A stretch of DNA of 64,000 nucleotides from an uncultured Collinsella sp. (lineage in GTDB: Bacteria > Actinomycetota > Coriobacteriia > Coriobacteriales > Coriobacteriaceae). The stretch is taken from positions 1 to 64,000 of the forward strand of contig CAADUO010000060.1 of assembly GCA_900752215.1 (NCBI GenBank), written 5' to 3'. Under the pieces are notes generated by a model. It searched no databases. It was not told the origin of the DNA and saw nothing but the letters and a program-made list of their open reading frames with translations. The position numbers and the translations under genes were made by a program. Of this stretch, positions 8,532 through 17,790 are shown piece after piece. Within the stretch, counting starts at the first letter, position 1. Each line of letters begins with the position of its first letter.

Positions 8532-8591
8532 AGTCATTGGGGACAGACTTAAATGACTGAAACCACTCATTGGGGACGGACTTAAATGAGT
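8532..8591. repeat. Two 27-nt GGGGACAG hairpin units
   Basis: Units at 8532-8558 (AGTCATT...AATGACT) and 8565-8591 (ACTCATT...AATGAGT) share the loop region GGGGAC(A/G)GACTTA. The second stem base is G-C in one and C-G in the other, a compensating change that supports a structured element. Confidence 0.8.
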
Positions 8592-8637
8592 GCCTCGCCA
8601 CCTGGCAGCTAGGGACGTTCCTTTCCTGCCGGCAGCT

Positions 8638-8694
8638 GGGGACAGTCCTTGCCAGCACGGCCGGCGAACCGGCGAATCGGCAAAGACTGTCCCC
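8638..8694. repeat. GGGGACAGTC inverted repeat
   Basis: GGGGACAGTCCTTGCC (8638-8653) faces GGCAAAGACTGTCCCC (8679-8694), with a GC-rich inner palindrome around 8660-8675. It lies just after the FtsX-type permease stop and could end that transcript. Confidence 0.75.
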
Positions 8695-8699
8695 GATGA

Positions 8700-11366
8700 C
8701 TACTCCTGCACCTTGAGAGCTTCGGCCAGGCCCACACGTTTGATGGAACGCATGTGCAGCAACGCCACGACCAGGTAGGTCGCAAAGCCAATGCCGACGC
8801 ATGCAACCATGGACCAAGCGGGCGCATAGATTTCGATATTGCCGTTGTAGGCGAGCAGCATCGAGCGGAAGATGGCCGTGAGCGAGCCAATAATGACCGG
8901 CAGACTCAGCACGAGCGACGCCGCCACGCACAGCGTGATCGAGCGGATGTACAGATGCGAGATCTCGCTATCGCGATAGCCAAAGACTTTCATATAGCTA
9001 ATCGAACGGGCGCTGTGGTCGATCACAGCCTTGGTCAGTAGATACATAAACAGCAGGAAGATAAACACCGCGAGGCCAACCATCATGCCGATCATTTTGC
9101 TCATCATGCCGATGAACTGGTCGCCCACGGCCCGCATGTCGTCGGGCGTGGTGTCGCCGGCAAAGTAACGAGCATCGAGGTCGAGCTTCTCGTCGCTCAC
9201 ATAGCCGTTAAAGTAGGTGGCGTCATTGCCGAACAGCTCGTTAAAGTCATCGATGCTCATATAGATATTCATGTCCGACTTGGAGCCCCAGGCACAGTCC
9301 TTGCCCGCGTACTCAAGGGAATAATGCTCCCCCTCGTACTTGTCGATGAGCGTGACCTTCTGGCCCTCGCTCCAGCCAAACTTGTCGAGCAGGCCGCTGC
9401 CAAAGACGACGCGCCCATCGCCAACGTTGAGGTCTTTCCAATAGCGCGAATCGGGCGAGATGCCGTAGACGGAAATCGTCTCCTGCCCATTTCCATCGCC
9501 GCGGTCGTATTGCAGCTGGTAAACGGCATATTTCTCGGCCTGCGCGATTGCGCCCGCGCCGTTGTCGGTCGTATTGACCGGGTGGATATCATCGTTGTCA
9601 GTGTCGATCTTAGAGGCCTTGTCGATCAGGTCGATAGCCTCGTCGCGGTCGCAGCCGAGGGCATCGGCAAGGTCATCGAGGCGCGCGTAGAGCGCATCCT
9701 TCTTGTCCTGGACCTTGGCGAGCGCGTCCTGCGCCGCGGCCAGGCTCTCGGCAGACGGGGATGCGGTCGCGGCATCGGCTGCCGCCTGCGCCGCATCGGC
9801 CGCGTCGTCGAGCTCGTCATCGGCATCTTGGGCGGCAGAAAGCAGCGCGCCGTCAACCGACTGCAAGCACTCGAGTGCCGACCACTGCTCGCGCTCCTCG
9901 GCAGTGCCCTCGAGCTCCAGCGGAGCCTTGAGCGTGTACTGGTGCTCGGCGACCAGGCTCGTCTCGAGGTTGTCCGCGTAGTGCGTCATCGTGGGCAGAA
10001 TCGCCAGGCCAAAGAGCAGCAGCAGCGAGGCAAACGCAATGCCCACGAAGAGCGTGGCGAAGTTGCCCAGGTTGCGCAGGAAGATACGCAGGCGGAAGCG
10101 CGAGACAAAGCCCATGCGCTCCGGCAGCTGCAGGCCGCGCTTGGTGCCAGACTTGCCGCTCGCCTCGTGGCGAAGAAACTGCAACGGCGTCTTGCCCATC
10201 TTGCGAAGCAGACCCACCAGCGTGATGAGGATGAGCGCAGCGGCGGGAACCACGGCGCACTTCACAAAGATCTCCCAGCTCCAGTACACCTGGAAGGGCG
10301 GCAGGCTGTACGAGCCGTAATAGAGGCTGCGCATGGGCTCGGTAAAGAACACGACGCCGAGCGCAGTGCCCAAAAGCGCCGCGACCACGCCCACGATGGC
10401 GGGAAGCGCAAGGTAGTGCAGCACGATCTCGCGTCGACGATAGCCGCTGGCGAGCAGCGTGCCGATGATGGCGCTCTCCTCCTCGATGGTGGCGTCGGTA
10501 AGGACCACAAAGACGAACGCCATGATCACGATGATGATGTCGAGCAGCGTCATCCACATCATGGAGTCGCCGTCTACGTCGTCGCGCGCGTAGCCAATGC
10601 CCTGGTTGGAATCGGCGTCGATGAGGTCATCCACGCGTGCATCGGCATCGGTGAGCGCCTCCACCATATCCTGCTCCGCATCGACGCGATCCGCGGTGGA
10701 GAGATCGCGATCGGTAAAGGTAAAGGAGTAGGTGTAGGCAGGCGCGCCGCCGGCGTCCTTAAGCGCGGCAAAGCCGGCGTCGGTGACCACGGCCACACCG
10801 TACGTGATGGTGTTCACCGTAAAGTCCGAATTGTTGAGGAACAGCGCCTGGCTATCGGGCTGGGTCATGATGCCGCAGATGGTGTAGGTGCGACCCTCGA
10901 GCTCGACTTTATCGCCCACGGACAGGTTGTTATTGGTGGCGAAGACACGGTCGATTGCCACCTCATCGTCCGCCTTAGGCTGCCTGCCTTCGCAGTAGGA
11001 CGCGATATCGACCTTGGTGCGGTGCGCATAGGTGCGCAGCGTGCGCTTGGTGCCGTCGTCGCCGGACACCTTTTTGATGATGGCGTCGATGGAGAAATTC
11101 TTGTAGAGCGTGACGCCGCCGACGTCGCCGGCTGCATCCTCGGCGGCCTTGAGTTGATCGTCGGTAGCCTCGAAGGAGGTGGTCACGCGGCCGTCCTCAA
11201 TCGCGTACGCATCGCGCATGTCATCGATAAGGCAGCCGATGGAATGCGCTGCGAGCAAAAATCCCGAGGTGAGAGCGGTGCTTCCGCACATAAGCAAAAA
11301 GATGCCCAGGTATTTGCCGATATTGCGGCGCAGCTCGCGCGGGAGACGTTTTGCGAGAGGTGTCAT
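8700..11366 (-). CDS. FtsX/MacB-type ABC transporter permease
   Basis: 888 residues. There is an N-terminal membrane helix (about 17-38), a large extracytoplasmic domain, and a first FtsX block of three helices (about 270-400). A second extracytoplasmic domain carries an Ala/Asp-rich coiled coil (near DADDELDDAADAAQAAADAA, about 515-580), and a final FtsX block follows (about 770-880). This two-FtsX layout is typical of Gram-positive exporters of lipids or peptides. The frame extends to a TTG at 11381. I use the ATG at 11366, 8 nt after the ATPase stop. With the ATPase at 11375-12088 it forms a complete exporter with unknown substrate. Confidence 0.88.
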   Translation of the reverse strand: MTPLAKRLPRELRRNIGKYLGIFLLMCGSTALTSGFLLAAHSIGCLIDDMRDAYAIEDGRVTTSFEATDDQLKAAEDAAGDVGGVTLYKNFSIDAIIKKVSGDDGTKRTLRTYAHRTKVDIASYCEGRQPKADDEVAIDRVFATNNNLSVGDKVELEGRTYTICGIMTQPDSQALFLNNSDFTVNTITYGVAVVTDAGFAALKDAGGAPAYTYSFTFTDRDLSTADRVDAEQDMVEALTDADARVDDLIDADSNQGIGYARDDVDGDSMMWMTLLDIIIVIMAFVFVVLTDATIEEESAIIGTLLASGYRRREIVLHYLALPAIVGVVAALLGTALGVVFFTEPMRSLYYGSYSLPPFQVYWSWEIFVKCAVVPAAALILITLVGLLRKMGKTPLQFLRHEASGKSGTKRGLQLPERMGFVSRFRLRIFLRNLGNFATLFVGIAFASLLLLFGLAILPTMTHYADNLETSLVAEHQYTLKAPLELEGTAEEREQWSALECLQSVDGALLSAAQDADDELDDAADAAQAAADAATASPSAESLAAAQDALAKVQDKKDALYARLDDLADALGCDRDEAIDLIDKASKIDTDNDDIHPVNTTDNGAGAIAQAEKYAVYQLQYDRGDGNGQETISVYGISPDSRYWKDLNVGDGRVVFGSGLLDKFGWSEGQKVTLIDKYEGEHYSLEYAGKDCAWGSKSDMNIYMSIDDFNELFGNDATYFNGYVSDEKLDLDARYFAGDTTPDDMRAVGDQFIGMMSKMIGMMVGLAVFIFLLFMYLLTKAVIDHSARSISYMKVFGYRDSEISHLYIRSITLCVAASLVLSLPVIIGSLTAIFRSMLLAYNGNIEIYAPAWSMVACVGIGFATYLVVALLHMRSIKRVGLAEALKVQE

Positions 11367-11374
11367 GGCGCCGC

Positions 11375-12088
11375 CTACCAATCGAGCTCGGCGGCCGCAA
11401 CGGGCGACTCGTTGAGCTCATCCTCGACGATGTGCCCGTCGCGCAGGCGCAGCACGCGATTGGCCATGTGCGCGATGGCGGCATTGTGGGTGACAATGAT
11501 GATGGTGCAGCCGTAGGTGCGGTTGACATCCTCCATGAGCTGCAGGATTTCCTTGGACGTCTTGTAGTCAAGCGCGCCGGTGGGCTCGTCGCACAGCAGC
11601 AGGCCCGGGTTTTTGACGAGCGCACGGCCGATGGCACAGCGCTGCTGCTGGCCGCCCGAGACCTGGCGCGGGAACTTGTTGCGGTGCTCGTAGAGGCCCA
11701 GCGAACGCAGCAGGTCGTCGACATTGAGCGGGTTTTTGGACAGGTGCGCCGTGACCTCGATGTTCTCCTTGATGGTGAGATCGGGCACCAGGTTGTAGAA
11801 CTGGAAGACAAAACCCAGCTCACGGCGGCGATACTCGCCCAGGTCGGTAGGCTTGAGCACCGTGAGGTCGCAGCCGTCCACCATGATGGAGCCGCCGTCG
11901 GCATCCTCCAGGCCGCCGATCAGGTTAAGAAACGTCGACTTGCCCGAACCCGAAGGCCCCAGCATGACGCAGATCTCTCCGCGGTTGATGGACGTGTCGA
12001 TGCCGTCGAGCACCGTCAGGCGTGCATCTCCATCGCCGTAGTGCTTCTTGAGCCCCTTGACCTGGACGTAGGCTTGCTTCGTCGCCAT
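11375..12088 (-). CDS. LolD/MacB-type ABC transporter ATP-binding protein
   Basis: 237 residues with a complete ABC ATPase: Walker [13 protein letters not shown] (about 45-56), a Q-loop in [13 protein letters not shown], the signature VSGGQQQR (about 142-149), Walker [13 protein letters not shown] and the switch His in [10 protein letters not shown]. The [12 protein letters not shown] sequence after the Q-loop is typical of the LolD/MacB/FtsE subfamily that energises FtsX permeases. The ATG at 12088 is preferred over 12100 because GGGGGA lies a few bases before it. It is the first gene of the two-gene exporter operon. Confidence 0.93.
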   Translation of the reverse strand: MATKQAYVQVKGLKKHYGDGDARLTVLDGIDTSINRGEICVMLGPSGSGKSTFLNLIGGLEDADGGSIMVDGCDLTVLKPTDLGEYRRRELGFVFQFYNLVPDLTIKENIEVTAHLSKNPLNVDDLLRSLGLYEHRNKFPRQVSGGQQQRCAIGRALVKNPGLLLCDEPTGALDYKTSKEILQLMEDVNRTYGCTIIIVTHNAAIAHMANRVLRLRDGHIVEDELNESPVAAAELDW

Positions 12089-12184
12089 GCTATCCCCCAT
12101 TGTTAGCCTATTGCTACTTTATGAGCGTAATAGTAAACCATGGCGAACTATTTTGGAGCGAGGCTCGGGATTTATTTCAGACTT

Positions 12185-12208
12185 GTCATTGGGGACGCTC
12201 TAAATGAC
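12185..12208. repeat. Single GGGGACG hairpin unit
   Basis: GTCATT (12185-12190) and AATGAC (12203-12208) flank GGGGACGCTCTA. It is the same unit family as 8532-8591, here between the ABC-2 permease stop and the LolD-type ATPase promoter region. Confidence 0.7.
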
Positions 12209-12215
12209 TAGGTGG

Positions 12216-13421
12216 CTAGGCGCGGGATTTGGCGCGTGCGTGGGCCAGACCTACGGCGGCAATGGCGGCGGCGAAGAGCACCGTGACGCCCAGATCGCAG
12301 GCGATGTCGCTCAGCACGGCAGACGTCAGATCCGAGACAAGTGCCTTGCTGATCGCATCGTTCACCCAATATGTCGGCACAAAGTGCGCCACGGTCTGCA
12401 CGGCCGAGCCCATGAGCGACAGCGGCATCCAAGCGCCGCCCAAAAACGTCATGAGCATGCCGAGCAGGTTGCCCACACCGTTGAGCAGCTCCTCACGCGC
12501 ACCCAGGCTCGAAAGGGCAAAGCCAACGGCCAGCGGCGTGCACGCCAGGGCAAACGTCGCTGCCAGCGCCAGGCACACACGGCCCACGCCGACCTCGGCG
12601 ACCGCGCCGGCAAAGCCCACAACGCCCATCATGCTCGACACAAACCAGATGCAGACGGTGAGCACGGCGGCGGCCGCAAACACAGCAAGCGAGCGCTGGC
12701 GCTCGGAGACCGGGCCGGCCTCCATGCGGCGCACACGCTCGGGCTCGTTCATGCCCGAGAACACTAGTCCCACCGACACGATGACCGACGAGATGATCGC
12801 GTACGCGCCAAAGTTGAAATACGACTCGAGCGTGGCGGCAGCCGTCGAGTCGACCTTGACCTGCTCGATCTGGACCTCCGCGCGCTTTGCAGCGGCATGC
12901 TCGGCGGCCTTGGCAACATCGCCGTTAGAAGCAGCGGGCTCAAGCGCCGCCGCAGCGCCCGCGAGCGAGATCCAGCGCGAGGCCTCGGCAGACGAAAGCG
13001 CCGCCGCCATGGTGCCGGAACCGTAGGTCACGTCGAGCTTGGGCAGGGCCTCCCTCGCGCGGGCAGCCGCGACCAGGTCGTCCTCGAACCCCTCCGGGAT
13101 AAAGAACACGCAGTCGGCGCTGCCCTTGGCACTATTGCTCTTGGAGAGCGCGTCCGCGAGGTCGTAGGTGTCGTCGCCGACGCCCGTGACCAGCTCAAAG
13201 CGCGAACCCAGATGTTTGGTAAGCGCACGCGAAAGATCGCTGTCGTCGCGATCGATCACGATCACGTTGGTGTCGTAGGGCTTGTACTCGGTGAGCTGCG
13301 ACGAGTTCCAGCTCACCGATGCCGCGATGAATACGCCCATGAGCGAAATGAACACCGTGTAGATAAGCAGATAGAGCGGGTGTGCGAGCGCCATGCGAAG
13401 CGCGGTCTTAAAGGTGCTCAT
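12216..13421 (-). CDS. ABC-2 type transporter permease
   Basis: 401 residues. One N-terminal helix (about 15-38), a large extracytoplasmic domain (about 40-215) and a cluster of five or six C-terminal helices are the ABC-2/YhgE-Pip-like layout. The reading frame extends to 13436. I start at 13421 because GGAAGGAG sits about 6 nt before this ATG. Its start overlaps the 3' end of the upstream permease gene by 14 nt, so the two are translationally coupled. The two permeases differ in sequence and probably form a heterodimer served by the ATPase at 14605-15543. Confidence 0.88.
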   Translation of the reverse strand: MSTFKTALRMALAHPLYLLIYTVFISLMGVFIAASVSWNSSQLTEYKPYDTNVIVIDRDDSDLSRALTKHLGSRFELVTGVGDDTYDLADALSKSNSAKGSADCVFFIPEGFEDDLVAAARAREALPKLDVTYGSGTMAAALSSAEASRWISLAGAAAALEPAASNGDVAKAAEHAAAKRAEVQIEQVKVDSTAAATLESYFNFGAYAIISSVIVSVGLVFSGMNEPERVRRMEAGPVSERQRSLAVFAAAAVLTVCIWFVSSMMGVVGFAGAVAEVGVGRVCLALAATFALACTPLAVGFALSSLGAREELLNGVGNLLGMLMTFLGGAWMPLSLMGSAVQTVAHFVPTYWVNDAISKALVSDLTSAVLSDIACDLGVTVLFAAAIAAVGLAHARAKSRA

Positions 13422-14595
13422 AGCGGCTCCTTCCAAAGATCAGCGTAGCGGCGGCGACAAACACCAGCGTCATGAGGACCAGCGCGCCGGCGCGAACGAC
13501 AAAGGGGCCCAAGTCCTCAAAGAAATACAGGCGGTTGAACATGTCGCAGACAAGCTTGACGGGGTTGAGCCAACACTCGGCCGGGCAGGCGCGGGCGACG
13601 TCGTCGGCAAGCGCCATCGCCGGCTCGCCGTAGAGGCCGGCGAACAGGGCGCACGTGGTGGCAAAGCCCGTGAGGATGCCCGACTTGGACGCCTTGCCGC
13701 CCTTAACGGGAAGCGTGCCCACAAAGAGCCCCAAGCCCGTGGCGGCAAGCGCGGAAGCGGCGGCGCCCACCAAACACAGCCCCTCGCGCCCGCCAAAGTC
13801 GACGCCCACGACTAGGCGCACGTAGCCGATCGCGATCACCATCGAAGCAAAGGAGACCAGCCACGAGCCGACAAAAATGCCGGCCAGCGACGCCGTCTTG
13901 GAAAGGCCGCCCACGCAGCGGCGCGCGCCAAGGCCCGACAGATTGGGCTGCAGGTCGACAACGCTCAAGGCGGCAAACTCGGCAGACATCATCGCGACCA
14001 GGCCAAAAAGCGCGTAATAGTAGATGACCGTGCCGTCGGGCGTGGTGCGCGTAAGGCTCACGCGACGGGTGCCGCCCTCGAGCGACAGGGCGCGCGCAAC
14101 CGCCTCGGGGTCGGCGAGTGCCGCCGGGTTGTCCTGGGCAATCTGGGACATGAGCTCGGCATTTTGTGTATACGAGCTTGCCACCGTCTCCAGGATGCTG
14201 CGATCGGTGAGCACCGATGATGCGCGCGAGCTGTCGTAGCTCGATAGCAGTGTGAGCTTGGGTGCGCCCGCGTCGTCGACCGTATAGATGCCCGCGACCT
14301 CGCCGGCCTTAAGCACACGGTTCGCATCGGCTGCGTCGTCGCACTCGTGGATCTCGAGCAGCTGATTGTCGCTCTCCTTGGCAAGCGACGTCGCCACGTC
14401 CTTAAAGGTCGAGGCGTCCCAGGCCTCGTCCGCTATGACGGCAACCGGTACCGGGTCGACCGTGCCGTCAGAGCTCAGATTCGCAAACATAAACATGAAC
14501 ATCGTGGAAAGTGCGATGGGAAAGAGAGCGCCCCAGACCCACGTGCTCGGCCGGCGCAGCAGCGTCTTGACCGTAGTGATGATGGTGTTGAACAT
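13408..14595 (-). CDS. ABC-2 type transporter permease
   Basis: 395 residues with the layout of its neighbour: N-terminal helix (about 18-40), extracytoplasmic domain (about 42-200) and a helix bundle to the C-terminus (about 205-390, with segments such as YYYALFGLVAMMSAEFAAL). A GGGGGC ribosome site precedes the ATG. It starts 9 nt after the ATPase stop, so gene order is ATPase, permease, permease. ABC-2 exporters of this kind next to a histidine kinase pair often confer resistance to membrane-active peptides or export a small molecule. The substrate is not readable here. Confidence 0.88.
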   Translation of the reverse strand: MFNTIITTVKTLLRRPSTWVWGALFPIALSTMFMFMFANLSSDGTVDPVPVAVIADEAWDASTFKDVATSLAKESDNQLLEIHECDDAADANRVLKAGEVAGIYTVDDAGAPKLTLLSSYDSSRASSVLTDRSILETVASSYTQNAELMSQIAQDNPAALADPEAVARALSLEGGTRRVSLTRTTPDGTVIYYYALFGLVAMMSAEFAALSVVDLQPNLSGLGARRCVGGLSKTASLAGIFVGSWLVSFASMVIAIGYVRLVVGVDFGGREGLCLVGAAASALAATGLGLFVGTLPVKGGKASKSGILTGFATTCALFAGLYGEPAMALADDVARACPAECWLNPVKLVCDMFNRLYFFEDLGPFVVRAGALVLMTLVFVAAATLIFGRSRYEHL

Positions 14596-14604
14596 GACTG
14601 CCCC

Positions 14605-15543
14605 CTAGTCGCGCAGCTCGCGGCCGGTGATCTCGAGGAACACGTCGTTGAGGGTCGGCGGCTCGCTCCACACGCGGCCGAGCGCCACATCGGCGGCGCG
14701 CAGCGTGTCGAGGATGTCGACCAAATTGTGCGGGCTCGCTTCGCAGGTGCAGACGAGCTCGCCGCCGGACAGCTCAACCGAAAGCACGTGCTCGAGGGCG
14801 CGCAGCCGCTCGACCGTGGCGGTCTCGACGGCGCCGACCTCGACAGTCACGCGCTCGCCCATTTGAATCATGCGTTTGAGCTCGTCATTGGTGCCCTGCG
14901 CCAGCACACGTCCGCCGTCCATGATCATGATGCGGCTGCAAATCTGCTCGACTTCCTCCATGTAATGGCTGGTATACACCACCGTGGCGCCCTCGTCGCG
15001 CAAGCGGCAGATGCCCTCCAGGATGGCGTTGCGGCTCTGCGGGTCGACCGCCACCGTGGGCTCGTCAAAGAAGATGAGCTCGGGCTTGTGCGCGATACCG
15101 CAGGCGATGTTGAGGCGACGCGCCAGGCCGCCCGAGAGCTTGCCGGGGCGAAACTTGGTAAAGTCGCCCAGCCCGACAAAGTCGATCGCCTCGTCCACCA
15201 GCGCGCGGCGGCGCTTGCGGTCGTTGACGTAAAGGCTGCAGAAATAGTCGATGTTCTCGCGCACCGTAAGCTCGTCAAACACCGCCACCTGCTGCGGCAC
15301 CACACCGATGCGGCGCTTGAGGTCGTAGCGGGCGGGCGTCATGGGCTCGCCGAACAGCTCGATGGTGCCTTTGTCGTAGGCGAGCAGCTGCAGAATGCAG
15401 TTGATGGACGTGGTCTTGCCCGAGCCGTTGGGGCCCAGCAGGCCAAAGATCTCGCCGGGGGCGATGCTGAGGTTAAAGTGGTCAAGCGCGATAAGGTCGT
15501 CGTAGCGCTTGACGAGGTTTTCGACGTGGACGATGTCTGTCAT
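14605..15543 (-). CDS. ABC-2 exporter ATP-binding protein
   Basis: 312 residues. Walker A GPNGSGKTTSIN (about 40-51), a Q-loop in GVVPQQVAVFDELTV, the signature LSGGLARRL (about 138-146), Walker B LIFFDEPTVAVD and the switch His in YTSHYMEE. A C-terminal extension (about 220-312) matches the DUF4162-type tail of drug and antimicrobial exporters. I start at 15543, with AGAAGGGC upstream. The frame continues to 15609 without a ribosome site. It is the first gene of the ABC-2 operon and is divergent from the histidine kinase gene. Confidence 0.92.
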   Translation of the reverse strand: MTDIVHVENLVKRYDDLIALDHFNLSIAPGEIFGLLGPNGSGKTTSINCILQLLAYDKGTIELFGEPMTPARYDLKRRIGVVPQQVAVFDELTVRENIDYFCSLYVNDRKRRRALVDEAIDFVGLGDFTKFRPGKLSGGLARRLNIACGIAHKPELIFFDEPTVAVDPQSRNAILEGICRLRDEGATVVYTSHYMEEVEQICSRIMIMDGGRVLAQGTNDELKRMIQMGERVTVEVGAVETATVERLRALEHVLSVELSGGELVCTCEASPHNLVDILDTLRAADVALGRVWSEPPTLNDVFLEITGRELRD

Positions 15544-15730
15544 GAGGCGGCCCTTCTGTTGATTGCGGCCCGGTACGATTGCATCATCGCAGGAGCGGAC
15601 GGCGCGCACCAGTGAGCTTTGTCACGAGTGCGGGGGCTCGGTCGCGTGGCCCGCTGTCGCGACCGCCCCACCGTGCGGGAGGAATGTCACGGTTGCGCTA
15701 GGCGGCCCCTCCACCACGCGCAGCTTCGCG

Positions 15731-15736
15731 TACAAT
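15731..15736 (+). promoter_or_regulatory. -10 box implying a leaderless kinase transcript
   Basis: TACAAT lies 6 bp before the ATG at 15743 with no Shine-Dalgarno sequence between. A start point about 7 nt downstream would coincide with the ATG. No good -35 is visible. Confidence 0.4.
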
Positions 15737-15742
15737 ACCCGT

Positions 15743-16888
15743 ATGAACAGGCTTTTCGACAAATCGATCGTGCTGGCGTGCTGTATTGCGGCCGCCATGG
15801 GTCTTGCCGTGGACGCTCGTCTGGTTGTGGCGTTTTGCCTTGGCATTATTGCCACCTCGCTGGCCGAGGTCGCACAGGGGAAACGCACCCGACGCGCAAG
15901 CGAGGCAGCGAGCTACGCCTGCATCATCGCGGCTGTCTTCGTGCCGCCGTTTGTGCCGTTTGCGCCTCTCGCCCTCTATGACATCGCGCGACGCGTGCGC
16001 CGCGAGCACGCCTGGGTCGCGTTGGGCATTGGCTCCGTCTTTGCCTTTGCGCTCGTCGCGGACCTTCGCGCCGATGCGCTTACCGCACGAACGCTCCTGC
16101 TGACCGCCGTCCTTTCGGTTGCCGCCACCTTGCTATCGCTACGCACCGCCCAGTTGGAGCGCGAGCAGCGGCGCATGCGCCGCACCCGCGACGAGCTGCA
16201 GGAACGAGCCCTCGCGCTCGAGGCGCGCAACCGCGATCTTGCCGATCGCCAGGACTACGAAGTCGAGCTCGCGACGCTCGCCGAACGCGCCCGCATCGCG
16301 CGCGAGATCCACGATAACGTCGGGCACCAGCTCACGCGCGCCTCACTGCAGGCCGAAGCCCTACGCGTGGTCCACGCCGACGAGCCTGGCGTCGCCGCCG
16401 ATTTCGCCGACGTTAAACGCACGGTTGACGAGGCGCTCCAGCTTGTGCGCGCCAGCGTCCACGCGCTCAACGACAACACCGTCGACCTTTCCGTGCAGCT
16501 CGAACGCATTGTCGAAGGCACACGCTCGGACGGCGGCCCGCAGATTGAGCTTGAAGTTATGGCCGAACATGCGCCCGCAAACGTCGCCAACTGCTTTGCA
16601 GCGGTCCTGCGCGAAGCGCTCTCCAATACCATACGCCACGCTTGCGCCCAGACCGTCACCGTACGGTGCATGGAGCATCCGTCGTTTTACCAGCTCATTG
16701 TTACCGACGATGGCGTGGGTGAGGTCCAAGCAAGCGGCCGCGGCACCGCGGAGGGCATGGGGCTCGCCTCCATGCGCGAGCGCATCGAGGCGCTTGGCGG
16801 CACCTTCACCGCCGGCCCGCGTGCCGGCGCCGGCGGCTGGCGTGTGTTTGCCACCGCTCCCAAACAGCAAGGAGATGAGGGCCGATGA
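15743..16888 (+). CDS. NarL-type sensor histidine kinase
   Basis: 381 residues. Four to five N-terminal helices (about 8-140) have very short loops, then a coiled linker (about 145-185, LEREQRRMRRTRDELQERA) leads to a HisKA_3 domain with the phospho-acceptor His in REIHDNVGHQL (about 188-198). A HATPase domain has an N-box near EALSNTIRHA and a G-box DDGVG. With no sizeable outer domain it is an intramembrane-sensing kinase. I chose 15743 because the upstream extension has no coding features and a -10 lies inside it. Its TGA overlaps the regulator ATG (ATGA). It is divergent from, and probably controls, the ABC-2 operon. Confidence 0.92.
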   Translation: MNRLFDKSIVLACCIAAAMGLAVDARLVVAFCLGIIATSLAEVAQGKRTRRASEAASYACIIAAVFVPPFVPFAPLALYDIARRVRREHAWVALGIGSVFAFALVADLRADALTARTLLLTAVLSVAATLLSLRTAQLEREQRRMRRTRDELQERALALEARNRDLADRQDYEVELATLAERARIAREIHDNVGHQLTRASLQAEALRVVHADEPGVAADFADVKRTVDEALQLVRASVHALNDNTVDLSVQLERIVEGTRSDGGPQIELEVMAEHAPANVANCFAAVLREALSNTIRHACAQTVTVRCMEHPSFYQLIVTDDGVGEVQASGRGTAEGMGLASMRERIEALGGTFTAGPRAGAGGWRVFATAPKQQGDEGR

Positions 16889-17514
16889 GGCTCATCGTTG
16901 TCGACGACGACCGCTTGGTGGTCGATTCGCTCAAGATTATCTTGGGCGCCCAGCCGCAGATCGAAGTGGTGGGCACCGGTGCCAACGGCAACGATGCGGT
17001 GGCGCTCTACGCCGAGCACGCACCCGATATTGCGCTGCTCGACATCCAGATGCCGGGACGCGACGGCCTTTCGGCCGCGCGCGAGATCCTTGAGCACGAC
17101 CCTGCGGCGCGCGTGGTGTTTCTGACGACGTTCTCGGATGACGAGTACATTGTGTCGGCGCTCAAGCTGGGCGCCCGCGGCTACCTGATCAAGACCGATG
17201 TCGCTGCCATTCCGCCGGCGTTGGCGCAGGTCATGGACGGCAAACGCGTGCTCGAGGGCAAGGCGATCGAAGATATCAACTTTGATGGGGCGGACGTCGA
17301 GGCCGGCGCGACCCGCCGGCCCGCCGCCTTTGCCGGCCTGACCGACCGCGAGTTCGAAGTCGCCGAGCTCATCGCCCGCGGCCTCGACAACAAGGAGATC
17401 GCTGCCACCGCCTATATGGGCGAAGGCACCGTGCGCAACCACATCAGCTCGATCCTAGCCAAAATGGGGCTACGCAACCGCACCCAAATCGCCATCGCCT
17501 ATCTGCGAGGCTAG
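16885..17514 (+). CDS. NarL/LuxR-family response regulator
   Basis: 209 residues. The receiver domain (1-120) has acidic residues VDDD (about 5-8), the phospho-acceptor Asp in LLDIQMPGRDG (about 53), Thr in FLTTFSDDEY (about 80) and Lys in GYLIKTD (about 102). The LuxR HTH covers about 145-205 (LTDREFEVAELIARGLDNKE, then GTVRNHISSILAKMG). It is translationally coupled to the kinase gene. The likely target is the divergent ABC-2 exporter promoter in 15544-15742. Two hairpin elements follow it before the adhesin gene. Confidence 0.95.
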   Translation: MRLIVVDDDRLVVDSLKIILGAQPQIEVVGTGANGNDAVALYAEHAPDIALLDIQMPGRDGLSAAREILEHDPAARVVFLTTFSDDEYIVSALKLGARGYLIKTDVAAIPPALAQVMDGKRVLEGKAIEDINFDGADVEAGATRRPAAFAGLTDREFEVAELIARGLDNKEIAATAYMGEGTVRNHISSILAKMGLRNRTQIAIAYLRG

Positions 17515-17544
17515 CCGCTGGCTGCCGCCAATTTGATGCCATTT

Positions 17545-17698
17545 CAAAACTATGCCGGTTTACTACGATGAACCGCATATCTCCGACCACGGCAAATTGC
17601 GCACTTACAAAACCGCAGGTAGAACACTTGCGATATTTGCAAAAATGCGGGTGTGGTCAGGAATCTCGGATTCATCGTAGTAAACCGGCATAGTTTTG
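17545..17698 (-). repeat. Long hairpin element A (154 bp)
   Basis: Perfect 28-nt outer arms (17545-17572 and 17671-17698; CAAAACTATGCCGG followed by TTTACTACGATGAA). Inside are a second weaker stem (CCGACCAC with GTGGTC) and a core whose reverse complement reads TTCTACCTGCGGTTTTG, which matches elements B, C and D. It is therefore in the opposite orientation to B-D. Length and outer-arm ends are the same as element D at 25974-26127. Confidence 0.9.
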
Positions 17699-17742
17699 TT
17701 CGGGCGGCCCTGCACGAGTGTCTCCGCCAGCCTCGCGGGACC

Positions 17743-17768
17743 AAAATGAGCCGTTTTCCTCCGTCCCC
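17743..17768 (+). repeat. 26-nt repeat preceding element B
   Basis: AAAATGANCCG followed by YTTTCCTCCGTCCCC occurs here, at 25672-25697 and at 25912-25937, each 48-62 nt before a hairpin element on the same strand. Confidence 0.85.
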
Positions 17769-17790
17769 AATGGATCAGCCGAAACCGCCC

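Noticed and set aside
9324..11516. Plus-strand frame of 730 codons
   Set aside because: Antisense to the FtsX-type permease, with no ribosome site or domain.
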